Positions 24,531 through 33,117 of a stretch of 64,000 nt of DNA are shown piece by piece. Source of the DNA: Rothia nasimurium (GTDB lineage Bacteria > Actinomycetota > Actinomycetes > Actinomycetales > Micrococcaceae); assembly GCF_928391935.1 (NCBI RefSeq), contig NZ_CAKMTD010000009.1, forward strand, positions 23,290 through 87,289, read 5' to 3'. The notes below the pieces were generated by a model that saw only the letters and a list, made by a program, of their open reading frames with translations, had not been told where the DNA came from and made no database searches. The position numbers were made by a program, and so were the translations under genes. Numbering within the stretch: position 1 is the stretch's first letter; the number at the start of each line of letters is the position of its first letter.

Positions 24531-25889
24531 ATGTCCACCGAGCCTCACCAGGAAGCCCTCTTTTCCCGCGGATCCTACGCTGAAACCAGCCGCATATCAG
24601 AAATTATGCGAAAGGAATCAGTTGGTGGTTTCATCCTGCTCGTCGCCACCGTAGCAGCCATCGTCCTAGCTAACACCCAGGCGGCCCACTTCTACGAGGG
24701 TATTCGAGATACCGAACTCGGGTTCAACATCCCTGGCTTTAGCCACCTGATGATGAACGTCCACCTCTGGGCGGCCGACGGTCTGCTCACCCTCTTTTTC
24801 TTCCTCACAGGCCTGGAGCTGAAGAAAGAATTCGTGGTGGGCGACCTACGCGACCCCGGCAAGGCCATTGTGCCTGTCGCAGCTGCTTTCGGCGGCGCCA
24901 TGACCCCGGCCATCATCTACTTCGCCATCAACCACGGCAACGAAACAGCAGTCCACGGCTGGGCTATCCCCGCCGCCACCGATATCGCCTTTGCGGTGGC
25001 CGTCCTGGCCGGTGTTGGCACCTTCCTACCCGCCGCCCTGCGCACCTTCCTGCTCACCCTGGCCGTCGTCGATGACCTGATTGCCATCGTCATTATCGCC
25101 CTCTTCTACACCAGCAACTTCCACGCCTGGTACCTCATCTTCTCAATTATTCCCATTGGGCTATATTTCTGGTTGACCCACAAGCACGAACGTTTCTTCC
25201 ACGAGAAAAAATGGGCCGCCTGGGTCATCCTGCTGCCCCTGGGCCTCATCACCTGGGCCCTCTTCCTCGAATCCGGTATCCACGCCACTATCGCCGGCGT
25301 CATTCTGGGCTTCTGCGTGCCCGTCCGCATGACAGCCCAGGCCAAGCAGGCCGACGCCCACGCCTCCCTCGCCGAGACCCTGGAACACCGCCTGCGTCCG
25401 CTCTCTACCGGCTTCTGCGTCCCCGTCTTTGCCTTCTTCTCCGCTGGCGTCGCCATCGGCGGCTGGGACGGCCTCAAGACAGCCCTCGCCGACTCGGTTG
25501 CTATCGGCATTATGGTCGGCCTGGTGCTGGGCAAGACCATCGGCATTACCGGCACCACCTGGCTCATCACCCGCTTCCGCGGCGTCAACCTTGACCCTGA
25601 CATCAAGTGGATCGACGTCATCGGCCTGGCTGTCACCGGCGGTATCGGCTTCACCGTCTCCATGCTGGTTGCCGAGCTCTCCTTTGAAACCGGCTCCCTG
25701 CACACCGAAGACGCCAAAATCGGCATTATGATCGGTTCCCTACTGGCAGCGATTCTCGGCGCAATCATCCTCTCCGCCCGCAATAAGCACTACAAGGCTG
25801 TTGCCATCAAGGAATCTGTGGACGAGAACGCCGACGGGATCCCCGACGTCTTCACCGACAACACGGACGCACCCCGCCCCGGCATCTAA
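24531..25889 (+). CDS. nhaA: Na+/H+ antiporter NhaA, second copy
   Basis: 452 aa, same fold and motifs as the first copy (FFFLTGLELKKEF, VVDDLIAIVIIALFY, GIGFTVSMLVAELSF). The N-terminus starts MSTEPHQEALFSRGSYAETSRISEI, clearly diverged, while the last ~35 residues and the terminator are nearly identical to copy 1. Tandem duplication followed by gene conversion of the 3' ends would explain this. ATG 24531 has AAGGAGGGGC. The different leaders of the two copies (structured RNA versus leader ORF) suggest they answer different signals such as Na+/Li+ and pH or growth phase. Confidence 0.94.
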   Translation: MSTEPHQEALFSRGSYAETSRISEIMRKESVGGFILLVATVAAIVLANTQAAHFYEGIRDTELGFNIPGFSHLMMNVHLWAADGLLTLFFFLTGLELKKEFVVGDLRDPGKAIVPVAAAFGGAMTPAIIYFAINHGNETAVHGWAIPAATDIAFAVAVLAGVGTFLPAALRTFLLTLAVVDDLIAIVIIALFYTSNFHAWYLIFSIIPIGLYFWLTHKHERFFHEKKWAAWVILLPLGLITWALFLESGIHATIAGVILGFCVPVRMTAQAKQADAHASLAETLEHRLRPLSTGFCVPVFAFFSAGVAIGGWDGLKTALADSVAIGIMVGLVLGKTIGITGTTWLITRFRGVNLDPDIKWIDVIGLAVTGGIGFTVSMLVAELSFETGSLHTEDAKIGIMIGSLLAAILGAIILSARNKHYKAVAIKESVDENADGIPDVFTDNTDAPRPGI

Positions 25890-25912
25890 CGTCCGCCCCC
25901 CGCTCCCGGAAA

Positions 25913-25972
25913 GGACCATTTAAATCGGAAAAACCCACCTGACTGGTGGGTTTTTCCGATTTAGATGGTACC
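25913..25972. terminator. Terminator after nhaA copy 2 (copy of 24327-24387)
   Basis: Same sequence and loop as after nhaA copy 1 with only a few changes (GGACCATTT instead of GGTACCATTT, TTAGATGG in the right arm). Confidence 0.85.
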
Positions 25973-26193
25973 TATCCCCTTAAAGCAGCCAAGAAAATCA
26001 AAATCACAGTGCCTAAACTTTGCACCACAGCAACCAAGCTGTGACAATTACCCCTATGTGTTCACCGCCCCCATACCGGTGACCCCACGCCCCATCTGCC
26101 TACCGTGCCGCAGACCAGGGGCCCACCAAGCGCAGCCGACACCCACCCCCAACCCCGGGAATCGACCTGCCCTTTCAACGATTTGGAGCACGC
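25973..26193 (+). promoter_or_regulatory. Upstream region of alanine/glycine symporter
   Basis: No gene seen. The short inverted repeat CACAGC/GCTGTG (26026-26043) followed by AATTACCCC may be a regulator site. I looked for a glycine riboswitch and found no support. Confidence 0.3.
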
Positions 26194-27744
26194 ATGGATT
26201 TTCTGCTCAACGCAGTGCACTGGATTAACGAATCCACCGCCGGGGCAACCGAGATCGTCACCGGCATCTCAGACTTCCTCTGGGCCAACTTCCTCATGTA
26301 CGCCCTGGTAGCCGTAGGCCTAGGCATCACCATCGCCACCCGCGGCGTCCAGTTCCGCCTCATCGGCGAAATGTTCCGCACCCTCAAGGACCCGGCAGGC
26401 ACCGAGTACAACGGCAAGAAGAGCATCTCCGCCTTCCGCGCCTTCACCGTCTCCGCCGCCTCCCGCGTCGGCGTCGGCAACATCGTTGGCGTCGCCATGG
26501 CCATCACCATGGGCGGCCCCGGCGCCGTCTTCTGGATGTGGGTTATCGCCTCCGTCGGCGCCGCATCCGCCTTCGCAGAATCCCTGCTCGGCCAGCTCTA
26601 CAAGCGCAAGGGTGAAGACTCCTACATCGGCGGCCCCGCCTACTACATGTCACGCGGCCTGAACGCCCGCTGGCTAGGCCTCATCTTCGTCGCCTTCATC
26701 GTCATCACCTACGCCTTCGTCTTCGTCGCCGTACAAACCAACGCTATCGTCGGCGCAACCGCCACCTCCTTCGGCATTGACGCCTCAGACCCCAGCGCCA
26801 TGGGCTTCCGCGTCGCCATCGGCGTTGTCATCGCAGTGATTTCAGCCTTCATCATCTTCGGCGGCATCCGCACCATCTCCTCCGTCACCGAAATCATGGT
26901 GCCCTTCATGGCCGTGCTCTACCTGATCCTGGGCCTGATTATCGTCGTCATGAACCTGGGTGCTATCCCCGGCGTCCTGGCAGACATCTTCGCAGGTGCC
27001 TTCGGCATCCGTGAATTCGTCACCGGTACCCTGATCGGCGTCATCACCCAGGGTATGCGCCGCGGCCTGCTCTCCAACGAGGCAGGTATGGGTACCGCCC
27101 CCAACGCCGGTGCGACTGCGTCCGTCTCCCACCCCGCCAAGCAGGGCTTCGTGCAGGCTCTGGGTGTCTACTTCGACACCATGCTGGTCTGCTCCGTTAC
27201 CGCCTTCATCGTGCTGGTAGCCGGCGACGTCCCCTACGGCGACAAGAGCTCCGCAGGTACCCTCACCCAGGTTGCGCTCTCAAGCCAGCTGGGCCCCTGG
27301 GCGGTTCACTTCCTGACCGTAGCTATCGCCCTCTTCGCCTTCTCCTCCATCATCGGCAACTACTACTACGGTGAGTCCAACATCCGGTTCGTCACCGAGA
27401 AGCACCTGCCCATGAACATCTTCCGCGCCATCGTGATCCTGTTCGTGTTCTTCGGTGCTATTGCCTCCATCGACCTGCTGTGGAACCTGGCCGACCTACT
27501 CAACGGCGGCATGGTCATCGTCAACCTGGCAGCTGTCTGCCTGCTCATGCCGCAGGTGATGAAGGTGCTCCGCAACTACGAGGCCCAGCGCAAGGCCGGC
27601 CTCGAACCGGTTTTCCAGGCCGCCGACCTACCCGAAATCAAGAACCTGGACGCCTGGGACGGCACCGACGAGCTGACCCAGCGCTCCTACTGGGAGGATT
27701 TCGACCGCGAGCAGGCTGAAAAGCGTGCCGCCCGCGGTAAGTAA
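26194..27744 (+). CDS. Alanine/glycine:cation symporter (AGCS family)
   Basis: 516 aa, about 11 membrane segments, Na+- (or H+-) coupled uptake of alanine or glycine. Family marks: ATRGVQFRLIGEMFRTLKD, SAFRAFTVSAASRVGVGNIVGVAMAI, GGPAYYMSRGL, GMRRGLLSNEAGMGTAPNAGATA and FSSIIGNYYYGESN. ATG 26194 follows TTGGAG. It is a single-gene unit ended by the GGACGCCCCCGCCCC terminator. No regulation visible beyond a short dyad upstream. Confidence 0.93.
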   Translation: MDFLLNAVHWINESTAGATEIVTGISDFLWANFLMYALVAVGLGITIATRGVQFRLIGEMFRTLKDPAGTEYNGKKSISAFRAFTVSAASRVGVGNIVGVAMAITMGGPGAVFWMWVIASVGAASAFAESLLGQLYKRKGEDSYIGGPAYYMSRGLNARWLGLIFVAFIVITYAFVFVAVQTNAIVGATATSFGIDASDPSAMGFRVAIGVVIAVISAFIIFGGIRTISSVTEIMVPFMAVLYLILGLIIVVMNLGAIPGVLADIFAGAFGIREFVTGTLIGVITQGMRRGLLSNEAGMGTAPNAGATASVSHPAKQGFVQALGVYFDTMLVCSVTAFIVLVAGDVPYGDKSSAGTLTQVALSSQLGPWAVHFLTVAIALFAFSSIIGNYYYGESNIRFVTEKHLPMNIFRAIVILFVFFGAIASIDLLWNLADLLNGGMVIVNLAAVCLLMPQVMKVLRNYEAQRKAGLEPVFQAADLPEIKNLDAWDGTDELTQRSYWEDFDREQAEKRAARGK

Positions 27745-27771
27745 CCCCTACCCTTCAGGTAGAAATACTTC

Positions 27772-27822
27772 CAGGACGCCCCCGCCCCGGCTTCTCACAG
27801 TCAGGGCGGGGGCGTCCTTTTT
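27772..27822 (+). terminator. Terminator after symporter gene
   Basis: AGGACGCCCCCGCCC pairs with GGGCGGGGGCGTCCTTTTT; strong stem and T-run. The left arm is one of the four repeats of AGGACGCCCCCGCCCCG. Confidence 0.85.
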
Positions 27823-27979
27823 CATGCAGAGGAAAGGCAGGCCTATACTGAAAGCTGTTCTTAACCACCACCCGAGGTGCTCTAGCTGCCCCCTGCCACT
27901 CAATCTGCGCCCCCCTCCCCTGGGCCGGGGCGCCGAAGGGGCGCGAGCGCCTCACCGCAGAGGATGATCTTTAGCGACA

Positions 27980-29482
27980 ATGACCAACGACTTCCGCCAC
28001 AAAGGCCTCGCCGAAGGGCGCCTGGGGCTGGCTTCTTCAACCGTCATCGGGGTAGCGTCAACCGCCCCCATGTATTCACTGGCTGCCTCAATCGGCTTTA
28101 TTGTCATAGCCGTGGGCTACCAAGCCCCTATCGCCCTGATTTTGGGTTTTATTCCTATGTTGTTGACGGCCCTCTCCTATAAGGAGTTGAATGAGGCGGT
28201 GCCGGATTCGGGTACGGTCTTCACCTGGGGCGCTAAGGCTTTTGGGCCGAAGACCGGCTGGATTTCTGGCTGGGGCGTTATTGTGGCGGGTGTGATTGCT
28301 ATGGCTAATCAGACCCAGATTGCGGCGATCTATTTCTGGTTGCTGCTGGGGCAGGACGACCTGGCCCACAACAAGCACGTTATTGTGGCAACCGGGGTTC
28401 TGGTGATTGCCCTAACCACCTGGATTTCCTACCGCAATATTGAGGCTGGTTCGCTAACCCAATGGCTGCTGGTCGGTATTCAGTACGTGGCGATTGTGCT
28501 GCTGGCGCTGGGCGTTTTTAACTCCCTGGCGTCGGGGGCTGTAACCGGCTTTGAGTTTGAGGCCAGCTGGTTTAACCCCTTTGAGGCGAGTTTTGACGGC
28601 ATGATTCAGGCCGTGCTGATTGCTATTTTCATCTACTGGGGCTGGGATACCTGCCTGGCGATTGCCGAGGAAACCAAGGATCCGCACCGCACCCCGGGCC
28701 GCGCGGCCGTCCTTTCTAGCTCTATTTTGGTGGTCACCTATGTGTTTGTGACCGTGGTGGCCCTAATGTATGCAGGTGCCGGTTCGGGTGGGATTGGCCT
28801 GGCTAATCCCGATAATTCGGACGACGTCTTCACCCCCTTTAAGGACGCCGCCTTGGGCTCCTGGGGTTGGGTTATTATTCTGGCGGTGGCTGTGTCTGCC
28901 CTGGCGACCTGCCAGACTACGATCCTGCCGTCCTCCCGCGGTATTTTCGCTATGGCGATTTATAAGTCAATCCCGGCTAAGTTTGGCGACGTTCACCCCA
29001 AGTTCAAGACCCCTAGGACCTCCACTGTTTATATGGGTGTCTGCTCGGCTCTTTTCTACGCGGGCATGACCTATATCAGCGAAAATATGCTGGCCGATAC
29101 GATTGAGGCGGCCAGTGTGGCTGTGGCCCTGTACTACGCGGTGACGTCCTTCGCCTGCATCAAGTACTACCGGGGCGATATTTTCACGAGCGCCCGCAAT
29201 GTGGTGTTCCGCCTTGTCATTCCGGCAACGGGCGGTATTATGATGACCGCTATTTTGGTTATTTCGCTCTACAACATGGCTGACCCTGAGTACGGTTACA
29301 CCCAGATGCTGGGCACCAGTGGTGTCTTTGTGACGGCGGTGGCCTCCTTCGTGATTGGCTTCGGCCTGATGGCCCTGCTGATGGGGCAGAAGGAGTTCAA
29401 GCCCTTCTTCCGGGGGGAGACTCTGAACATGGATACCCGGGTGAAGGTTCCTGAGTCTGCCGACTTGGACGAACTGGCCTAG
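27980..29482 (+). CDS. APC-family amino acid/amine permease
   Basis: 500 aa, about 12 membrane segments, of the amino acid-polyamine-organocation family. It opens with LGLASSTVIGVASTAPMYSLAASIGFI and has KELNEAVPDSGTVFTWGAKAFGPKTGWISGW, the typical first-half signature of bacterial APC permeases. The substrate is not decidable. ATG 27980 is placed 14 bp after AGAGGA; a somewhat long gap, so an alternative start is possible. Upstream DNA (27890-27960) forms a GC-rich hairpin (GGCGCC...GGCGCGAGCGCC) of unknown meaning. The gene has its own terminator. Confidence 0.85.
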   Translation: MTNDFRHKGLAEGRLGLASSTVIGVASTAPMYSLAASIGFIVIAVGYQAPIALILGFIPMLLTALSYKELNEAVPDSGTVFTWGAKAFGPKTGWISGWGVIVAGVIAMANQTQIAAIYFWLLLGQDDLAHNKHVIVATGVLVIALTTWISYRNIEAGSLTQWLLVGIQYVAIVLLALGVFNSLASGAVTGFEFEASWFNPFEASFDGMIQAVLIAIFIYWGWDTCLAIAEETKDPHRTPGRAAVLSSSILVVTYVFVTVVALMYAGAGSGGIGLANPDNSDDVFTPFKDAALGSWGWVIILAVAVSALATCQTTILPSSRGIFAMAIYKSIPAKFGDVHPKFKTPRTSTVYMGVCSALFYAGMTYISENMLADTIEAASVAVALYYAVTSFACIKYYRGDIFTSARNVVFRLVIPATGGIMMTAILVISLYNMADPEYGYTQMLGTSGVFVTAVASFVIGFGLMALLMGQKEFKPFFRGETLNMDTRVKVPESADLDELA

Positions 29483-29518
29483 TCTAGTTTTTTCCAACAA
29501 TTTTCTGAATATTCATTC

Positions 29519-29566
29519 AAAGAACCCCACCTCCCTGTTTATGCAGGTCAAGGTGGGGTTCTTCGC
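29519..29566 (+). terminator. Terminator after APC permease
   Basis: AAAGAACCCCACC pairs with GGTGGGGTTCTT over a 17-nt loop; no long T-run but strong stem. Confidence 0.7.
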
Positions 29567-29639
29567 GAAAGGGTGAGATGACATGCCCAAATACCCAGCC
29601 CTGGAGCTGCTCTCGCATAGAAATTTCTCAGCCTAAACT

Positions 29640-29764
29640 GGCATACTATACAGAGCAGGTGCAACAAAGTTTGGGTTGTTGGCCTGCGATTTTCAGAGTA
29701 TGAGTGTGTTTCAATTTTTATTTCGTCTCTGATAGCTACCCGCAGGGGTGTGGGTAGCGTTTTG
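29640..29764 (+). ncRNA. Candidate small RNA
   Basis: A promoter-like CATACTATA (29642-29650) is followed by a hairpin (GCAGG-GCAACAA / TTGTT-CCTGC, 29655-29687), a U-rich single-stranded stretch (CAATTTTTATTTCG) and an intrinsic terminator GCTACCC/GGGTAGC plus GTTTTG (29735-29764). No reading frame is present. This is the architecture of a ~110-nt trans-acting RNA; no family was recognised. Confidence 0.4.
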
Positions 29765-29810
29765 AAATGGAGGTAGGCCCCCTGGGAAGGGCCGGCCTCC
29801 ATTTCGCTTT
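29764..29810. terminator. Second strong terminator before palindromes
   Basis: GAAATGGAGG and GGCCC pair with GGGCC and CCTCCATTTC, followed by GCTTTTAAC. It directly abuts the previous terminator, insulating the gene at 29956. Confidence 0.7.
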
Positions 29811-29832
29811 TAACAGCCCCGGCGCTTATGTG

Positions 29833-29896
29833 CCGGAAACCTTCATATGTGTGGGCTTTGCCGTTACATATGAAGGTTTCCGGAACATGTTCCGGA
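29833..29896. repeat. Large palindromes upstream of unknown gene 29956
   Basis: An 18-bp perfect inverted repeat (29833-29850 / 29866-29883, CCGGAAACCTTCATATGT) with a 15-nt loop overlaps an 18-bp perfect palindrome TCCGGAACATGTTCCGGA (29879-29896). Both contain CCGGAA, so a dimeric regulator may bind overlapping sites; a hairpin-forming mobile repeat is the alternative. Confidence 0.6.
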
Positions 29897-29955
29897 TATG
29901 CCGGTTGTGTGGGGCGGGTACAGTAGAGGGGTATACCCGGCGTCCGAGGAGAATC

Positions 29956-30429
29956 ATGGCTATCGACCCCCAGAACACCCAGATCAAGGAAACCGCTTTT
30001 GCCCTGGCCCGTAAGTTCGGGTGGGCCCTCGAATACAACGGCGGTTTAGAGCTTGACGGGGAGTTCCTCGACGACGCCGACCTCTCGCTAGAGCGCACAG
30101 AGGACGGGGTGCAGGTCGAGTACGTCCTCAACATCAGCTACGCAGACACCACCGCCTACGGCTACACCCTAACCCGGGAGGCCTCAGCGGCCCCTCAGTT
30201 TGGTGGCACGTTCAGCGCCGGGAACGCCTTGGGCACCCTGGGGCAGGACGGCGCCGCCCCGGCCCCGGCACCTGCCGGGAGTTCATTTGGGTTGGGTTCC
30301 TTCTCCACCGGGGGGCTGCCGGGTGAAAACGCGGTGACCCTGGCTGAAAAGTACTACATCACCACCCTGGCTGACCTCATTGAGGCAGTAGAAGCCAAGC
30401 TGACCGCCGTCCTGAATGTAGGTAGTTAG
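29956..30429 (+). CDS. Unknown protein, 157 aa
   Basis: I do not recognise this protein. ATG 29956 (MAIDPQNTQIKETAF) follows GAGGAG at good spacing. The N-terminal ~85 residues look like a compact alpha/beta domain (FALARKFGWALEYNGGLELDGEFLDDADLSLERT, VEYVLNISYAD); a Gly/Ala/Pro-rich linker (~85-120) leads to a helical end (LAEKYYITTLADLIEAVEAKL). No signal peptide or membrane helix, so probably cytoplasmic. It stands alone downstream of two terminators and large palindromes and its stop codon lies in the arm of an interspersed hairpin repeat. Confidence 0.7.
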   Translation: MAIDPQNTQIKETAFALARKFGWALEYNGGLELDGEFLDDADLSLERTEDGVQVEYVLNISYADTTAYGYTLTREASAAPQFGGTFSAGNALGTLGQDGAAPAPAPAGSSFGLGSFSTGGLPGENAVTLAEKYYITTLADLIEAVEAKLTAVLNVGS

Positions 30430-30474
30430 CCCCAGAAGTAGGTGTCTCAGCACCTACCGGTGGGACTAAGTACC
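30424..30474. repeat. Interspersed hairpin element, copy 2 (inverted)
   Basis: GTAGTTAGCCCCA...AGTAGGT pairs with ACCTAC..TGGGACTAAGTAC. Read on the minus strand, GTACTTAGTCCCACCGGTAGGT is identical to bases of the copy at 16876-16897. It overlaps the stop of the gene at 29956. Confidence 0.7.
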
Positions 30475-30590
30475 GCCCCTTACCGGCGGGAATCTTTCAC
30501 CTCAAAGTCACTGTAAAGAAAGCCAAGGGCCACCCTGACGGGATATTCTGGTGTGTGGAACGCCCCATCAGTACACACGAAAGAACGAGC

Positions 30591-33014
30591 ATGACCACTC
30601 CCCTGTCACGCCGTCTTGCGGGTATTACCGCAACCGGTGCCACCGTCCTGGCTCTCGTCGTCGCCCCTATTCCCGGGGCTGGCGCAGCCGGGTCCACCAC
30701 GCTGACCCTCCTGAACATCAATGACTTCCACGGCCGCATTTCATCCAGCATTGCTATGGGCCTGGCTAACACCATTCAAACTGAACGCGCTGCTGCCCCC
30801 GGTGGGTCTTTGCTGTTGTCAGCGGGCGATAACGTCGGTGCTTCCCTGTATGTCTCAAGTGTGCAGAAGGACGCCCCCACCCTGGCTTACCTGAACGCTT
30901 TGGGGTTGGCTGCGAGCGCCGTCGGTAACCATGAGTTCGATGCTGGTTTGGACGACCTGACCAACCGCATTATTCCTGGCTCTTCTTTCGCTTACCTGGG
31001 TGCGAACGTCGTCAAGGCTGACGGCACCCCGGCCCTGCAGCCCTATTACACCACTGAGGTTGACGGTGTCACCGTTGCTGTGATTGGTGCCGTGACCACC
31101 GAAACCCCGCAGCTGACTGATCCCTCCCAGCTGGCGTCAGTAACTTTCACCGATCCGGTGGAGGCTGTGAATAAGTACGCCGCGCAGCTGTCTGATGGTG
31201 ACGCTACCAATGGTGAAGCTGATGTGATTATCGCTGAGTACCACGAGGGTGTTGATACGGCGAATCCGGCCTCTGATGCGCTTGTCAGCAAGACCAGTGC
31301 CGCTGTTGACGTGATTTTCACCGGCCACACCCACGCTGAGTACACCCTGGACGGCGCTGTTCCCGGCCAGCCCGGCAAGACCCGCCCGGTTGTGCAGACC
31401 GGTAACTACGGTAATAACCTGGGTAAGGTGCAGTTGACCGTGGACGCAAACGGTGAGGTTACTGCCTACACCTCGTCTCTGGTGCCCCGTATGAGTGCCC
31501 CGACCGATGAGCAGATTGCGGCTGATCCCGTGTTGGCTAAGGTTAACACCATCGTTAACGATGCTAATGCGTATGCAACTGAGCAGGGTTCTGTTGTGGT
31601 TGGTGAGATTACCGGCCCTATTACTACTGGTTGGGATTCTGCGAAGGAGTCCCAGGGTGGTTTCGATAACCGTAATTTTGAGTCCACCTTGGGCCACCTG
31701 GTGGCTGACATGTACCTGGCTGCAGCTAATTCAACCGGCCGTACTCCTGCTGATATTGGTATTGTGAACCCCGGTGGTCTGCGCGATGAGCTGCCTGGTG
31801 GCCTGCGCACCAGCCTCGATTTGGCGGCTAATAAAAACGTGCGGGTAATGGATATCGTCAACACCGCCCCCTTCGCTAATAACCTGTGGACTACTGAACT
31901 GACCGGTGCCCAGCTTAAGGCTGTTTTGGAGGAGCAGTGGCAGGTTACTTCAAGCGGTGAGATTGCTTCCCGCCCCTACCTACAGCTGGGGTTCTCGTCG
32001 AATGTCACCTACACCTACACTGGTTCTGCTGATGCTGAGGGTCACGCTACCCGGGGCTCTAATATCAGGGACGTCTTCGTGAACGGCAAGAAGGTCGCTG
32101 ATACCGATACCTTCACGGTGGCGATTCCTAGCTTCCTGCTGGGTGGTGGCGATAATTTCGGCACCCTGGCTCAGGGCGCTAACGCTAAGGACACCGCCCT
32201 GGTTGATTCCGACGCTTTCATCACTTATTTCCGTGATGCCCAGGTGGTTAAGCCTAACTACGCCAAGCAGGCGGTGCGGGTTGCTGATTTGGCTCCGTCC
32301 TACGATGTGAACGGCACCTTGGCTTTCACCCTGTCTGATTTGAACGTCAAGAGCTTCGGCGCTCCTGCCTTGGCTTCTCTGACCGTGAAGGTTGGCGAGG
32401 TTGAGGTTGGCACCGTTGAGGTGAAGGACGGCGTGGCTGCGGTTTCTCTGGACCTGGCTGGTCAGGGTATTGCTAACGGCCAGCATGAGATTACTCTGGT
32501 TGATCCTAGCGGTAACACTGGCACTGTTGTTCGTCTGAGCGCTGAGTTCACCGGTGCTGCTGCGACTGCTGAGCCTACTGCAACACCGACTGCTGAGCCC
32601 ACTGCGGCTCCTTCTGCTGAGCCGACTGTTGAGCCTTCAGCGGGTGCGACTGCCGAGCCTACTGGTGCCCCGTCTGAGTCTGCGGTAGCTGCCCCTAGCG
32701 CGTCCGCTACCCCCTTTGAGTACAAGAACTGTGCGGCTGTCTGGGAGGATTTGGGCCGACCCATTAAGTCTGATGAGAAGGGCTTCCATCAGGGCCTGGA
32801 CGCTAATAACAATGGTGTGGGTTGCGAGTCTGATCCCAACTACACCAATAAGGCTGAGGATGGCAGCAAGATTTCTGCTTCCTCTGGCTCTTCTACCCGT
32901 GGCCCCCTTCACCTGGCTGAGACCGGTACTGCTATAGGTGTGGTTGCTGGTGCCGGTGCGCTGGCCCTGGTTGCTGGTGGCCTGGCCTTGGTTGCCCGTC
33001 GCCGCAAGGCATAG
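30591..33014 (+). CDS. Wall-anchored 5'-nucleotidase with excalibur domain, LAETG anchor
   Basis: About 807 aa, secreted. Signal peptide (1-~32), metallophosphatase domain of the UshA/5'-nucleotidase family (LLNINDFHGR, SAGDNVGAS, GNHEFDAG, FTGHTHAEY; ~35-300) and the nucleotidase C-terminal domain (~345-520, NPGGLRDELPGG). An AEPTA repeat linker, an excalibur calcium-binding motif (YKNCAAVWEDLG...DANNNGVGCESDP, ~705-745) and a LAETG sortase signal with hydrophobic helix and RRRKA end follow. It probably releases nucleosides and phosphate from extracellular nucleotides at the cell surface. ATG 30591 is the start before the signal peptide. LAETG fits a class E sortase such as the one at 58904. 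Confidence 0.9.
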   Translation: MTTPLSRRLAGITATGATVLALVVAPIPGAGAAGSTTLTLLNINDFHGRISSSIAMGLANTIQTERAAAPGGSLLLSAGDNVGASLYVSSVQKDAPTLAYLNALGLAASAVGNHEFDAGLDDLTNRIIPGSSFAYLGANVVKADGTPALQPYYTTEVDGVTVAVIGAVTTETPQLTDPSQLASVTFTDPVEAVNKYAAQLSDGDATNGEADVIIAEYHEGVDTANPASDALVSKTSAAVDVIFTGHTHAEYTLDGAVPGQPGKTRPVVQTGNYGNNLGKVQLTVDANGEVTAYTSSLVPRMSAPTDEQIAADPVLAKVNTIVNDANAYATEQGSVVVGEITGPITTGWDSAKESQGGFDNRNFESTLGHLVADMYLAAANSTGRTPADIGIVNPGGLRDELPGGLRTSLDLAANKNVRVMDIVNTAPFANNLWTTELTGAQLKAVLEEQWQVTSSGEIASRPYLQLGFSSNVTYTYTGSADAEGHATRGSNIRDVFVNGKKVADTDTFTVAIPSFLLGGGDNFGTLAQGANAKDTALVDSDAFITYFRDAQVVKPNYAKQAVRVADLAPSYDVNGTLAFTLSDLNVKSFGAPALASLTVKVGEVEVGTVEVKDGVAAVSLDLAGQGIANGQHEITLVDPSGNTGTVVRLSAEFTGAAATAEPTATPTAEPTAAPSAEPTVEPSAGATAEPTGAPSESAVAAPSASATPFEYKNCAAVWEDLGRPIKSDEKGFHQGLDANNNGVGCESDPNYTNKAEDGSKISASSGSSTRGPLHLAETGTAIGVVAGAGALALVAGGLALVARRRKA

Positions 33015-33051
33015 CCGGTAGCGCATATAGGCTAGTTAGCTCATTGTTAGA

Positions 33052-33090
33052 GGGCGGGTGCCCCTCCTGTGCTGGAGGGGCACCCGCCCT
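33052..33090 (+). terminator. Terminator after nucleotidase gene
   Basis: GGGCGGGTGCCCCTC pairs perfectly with GAGGGGCACCCGCCC over a short loop, followed by TTGTTCG. Confidence 0.75.
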
Positions 33091-33117
33091 TGTTCGTCCT
33101 CGCTTAGGATGGTAGGT

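Noticed and set aside
25973..26193. Glycine riboswitch before the alanine/glycine symporter
   Set aside because: I could not find the tandem aptamer pattern; only a short dyad is present.
29879..29896. LexA/SOS box (GGAACATGTTCC)
   Set aside because: The actinobacterial SOS box needs GAAC-N4-GTTC; here the half-sites are only 2 bp apart, and the gene downstream has no DNA-repair traits.
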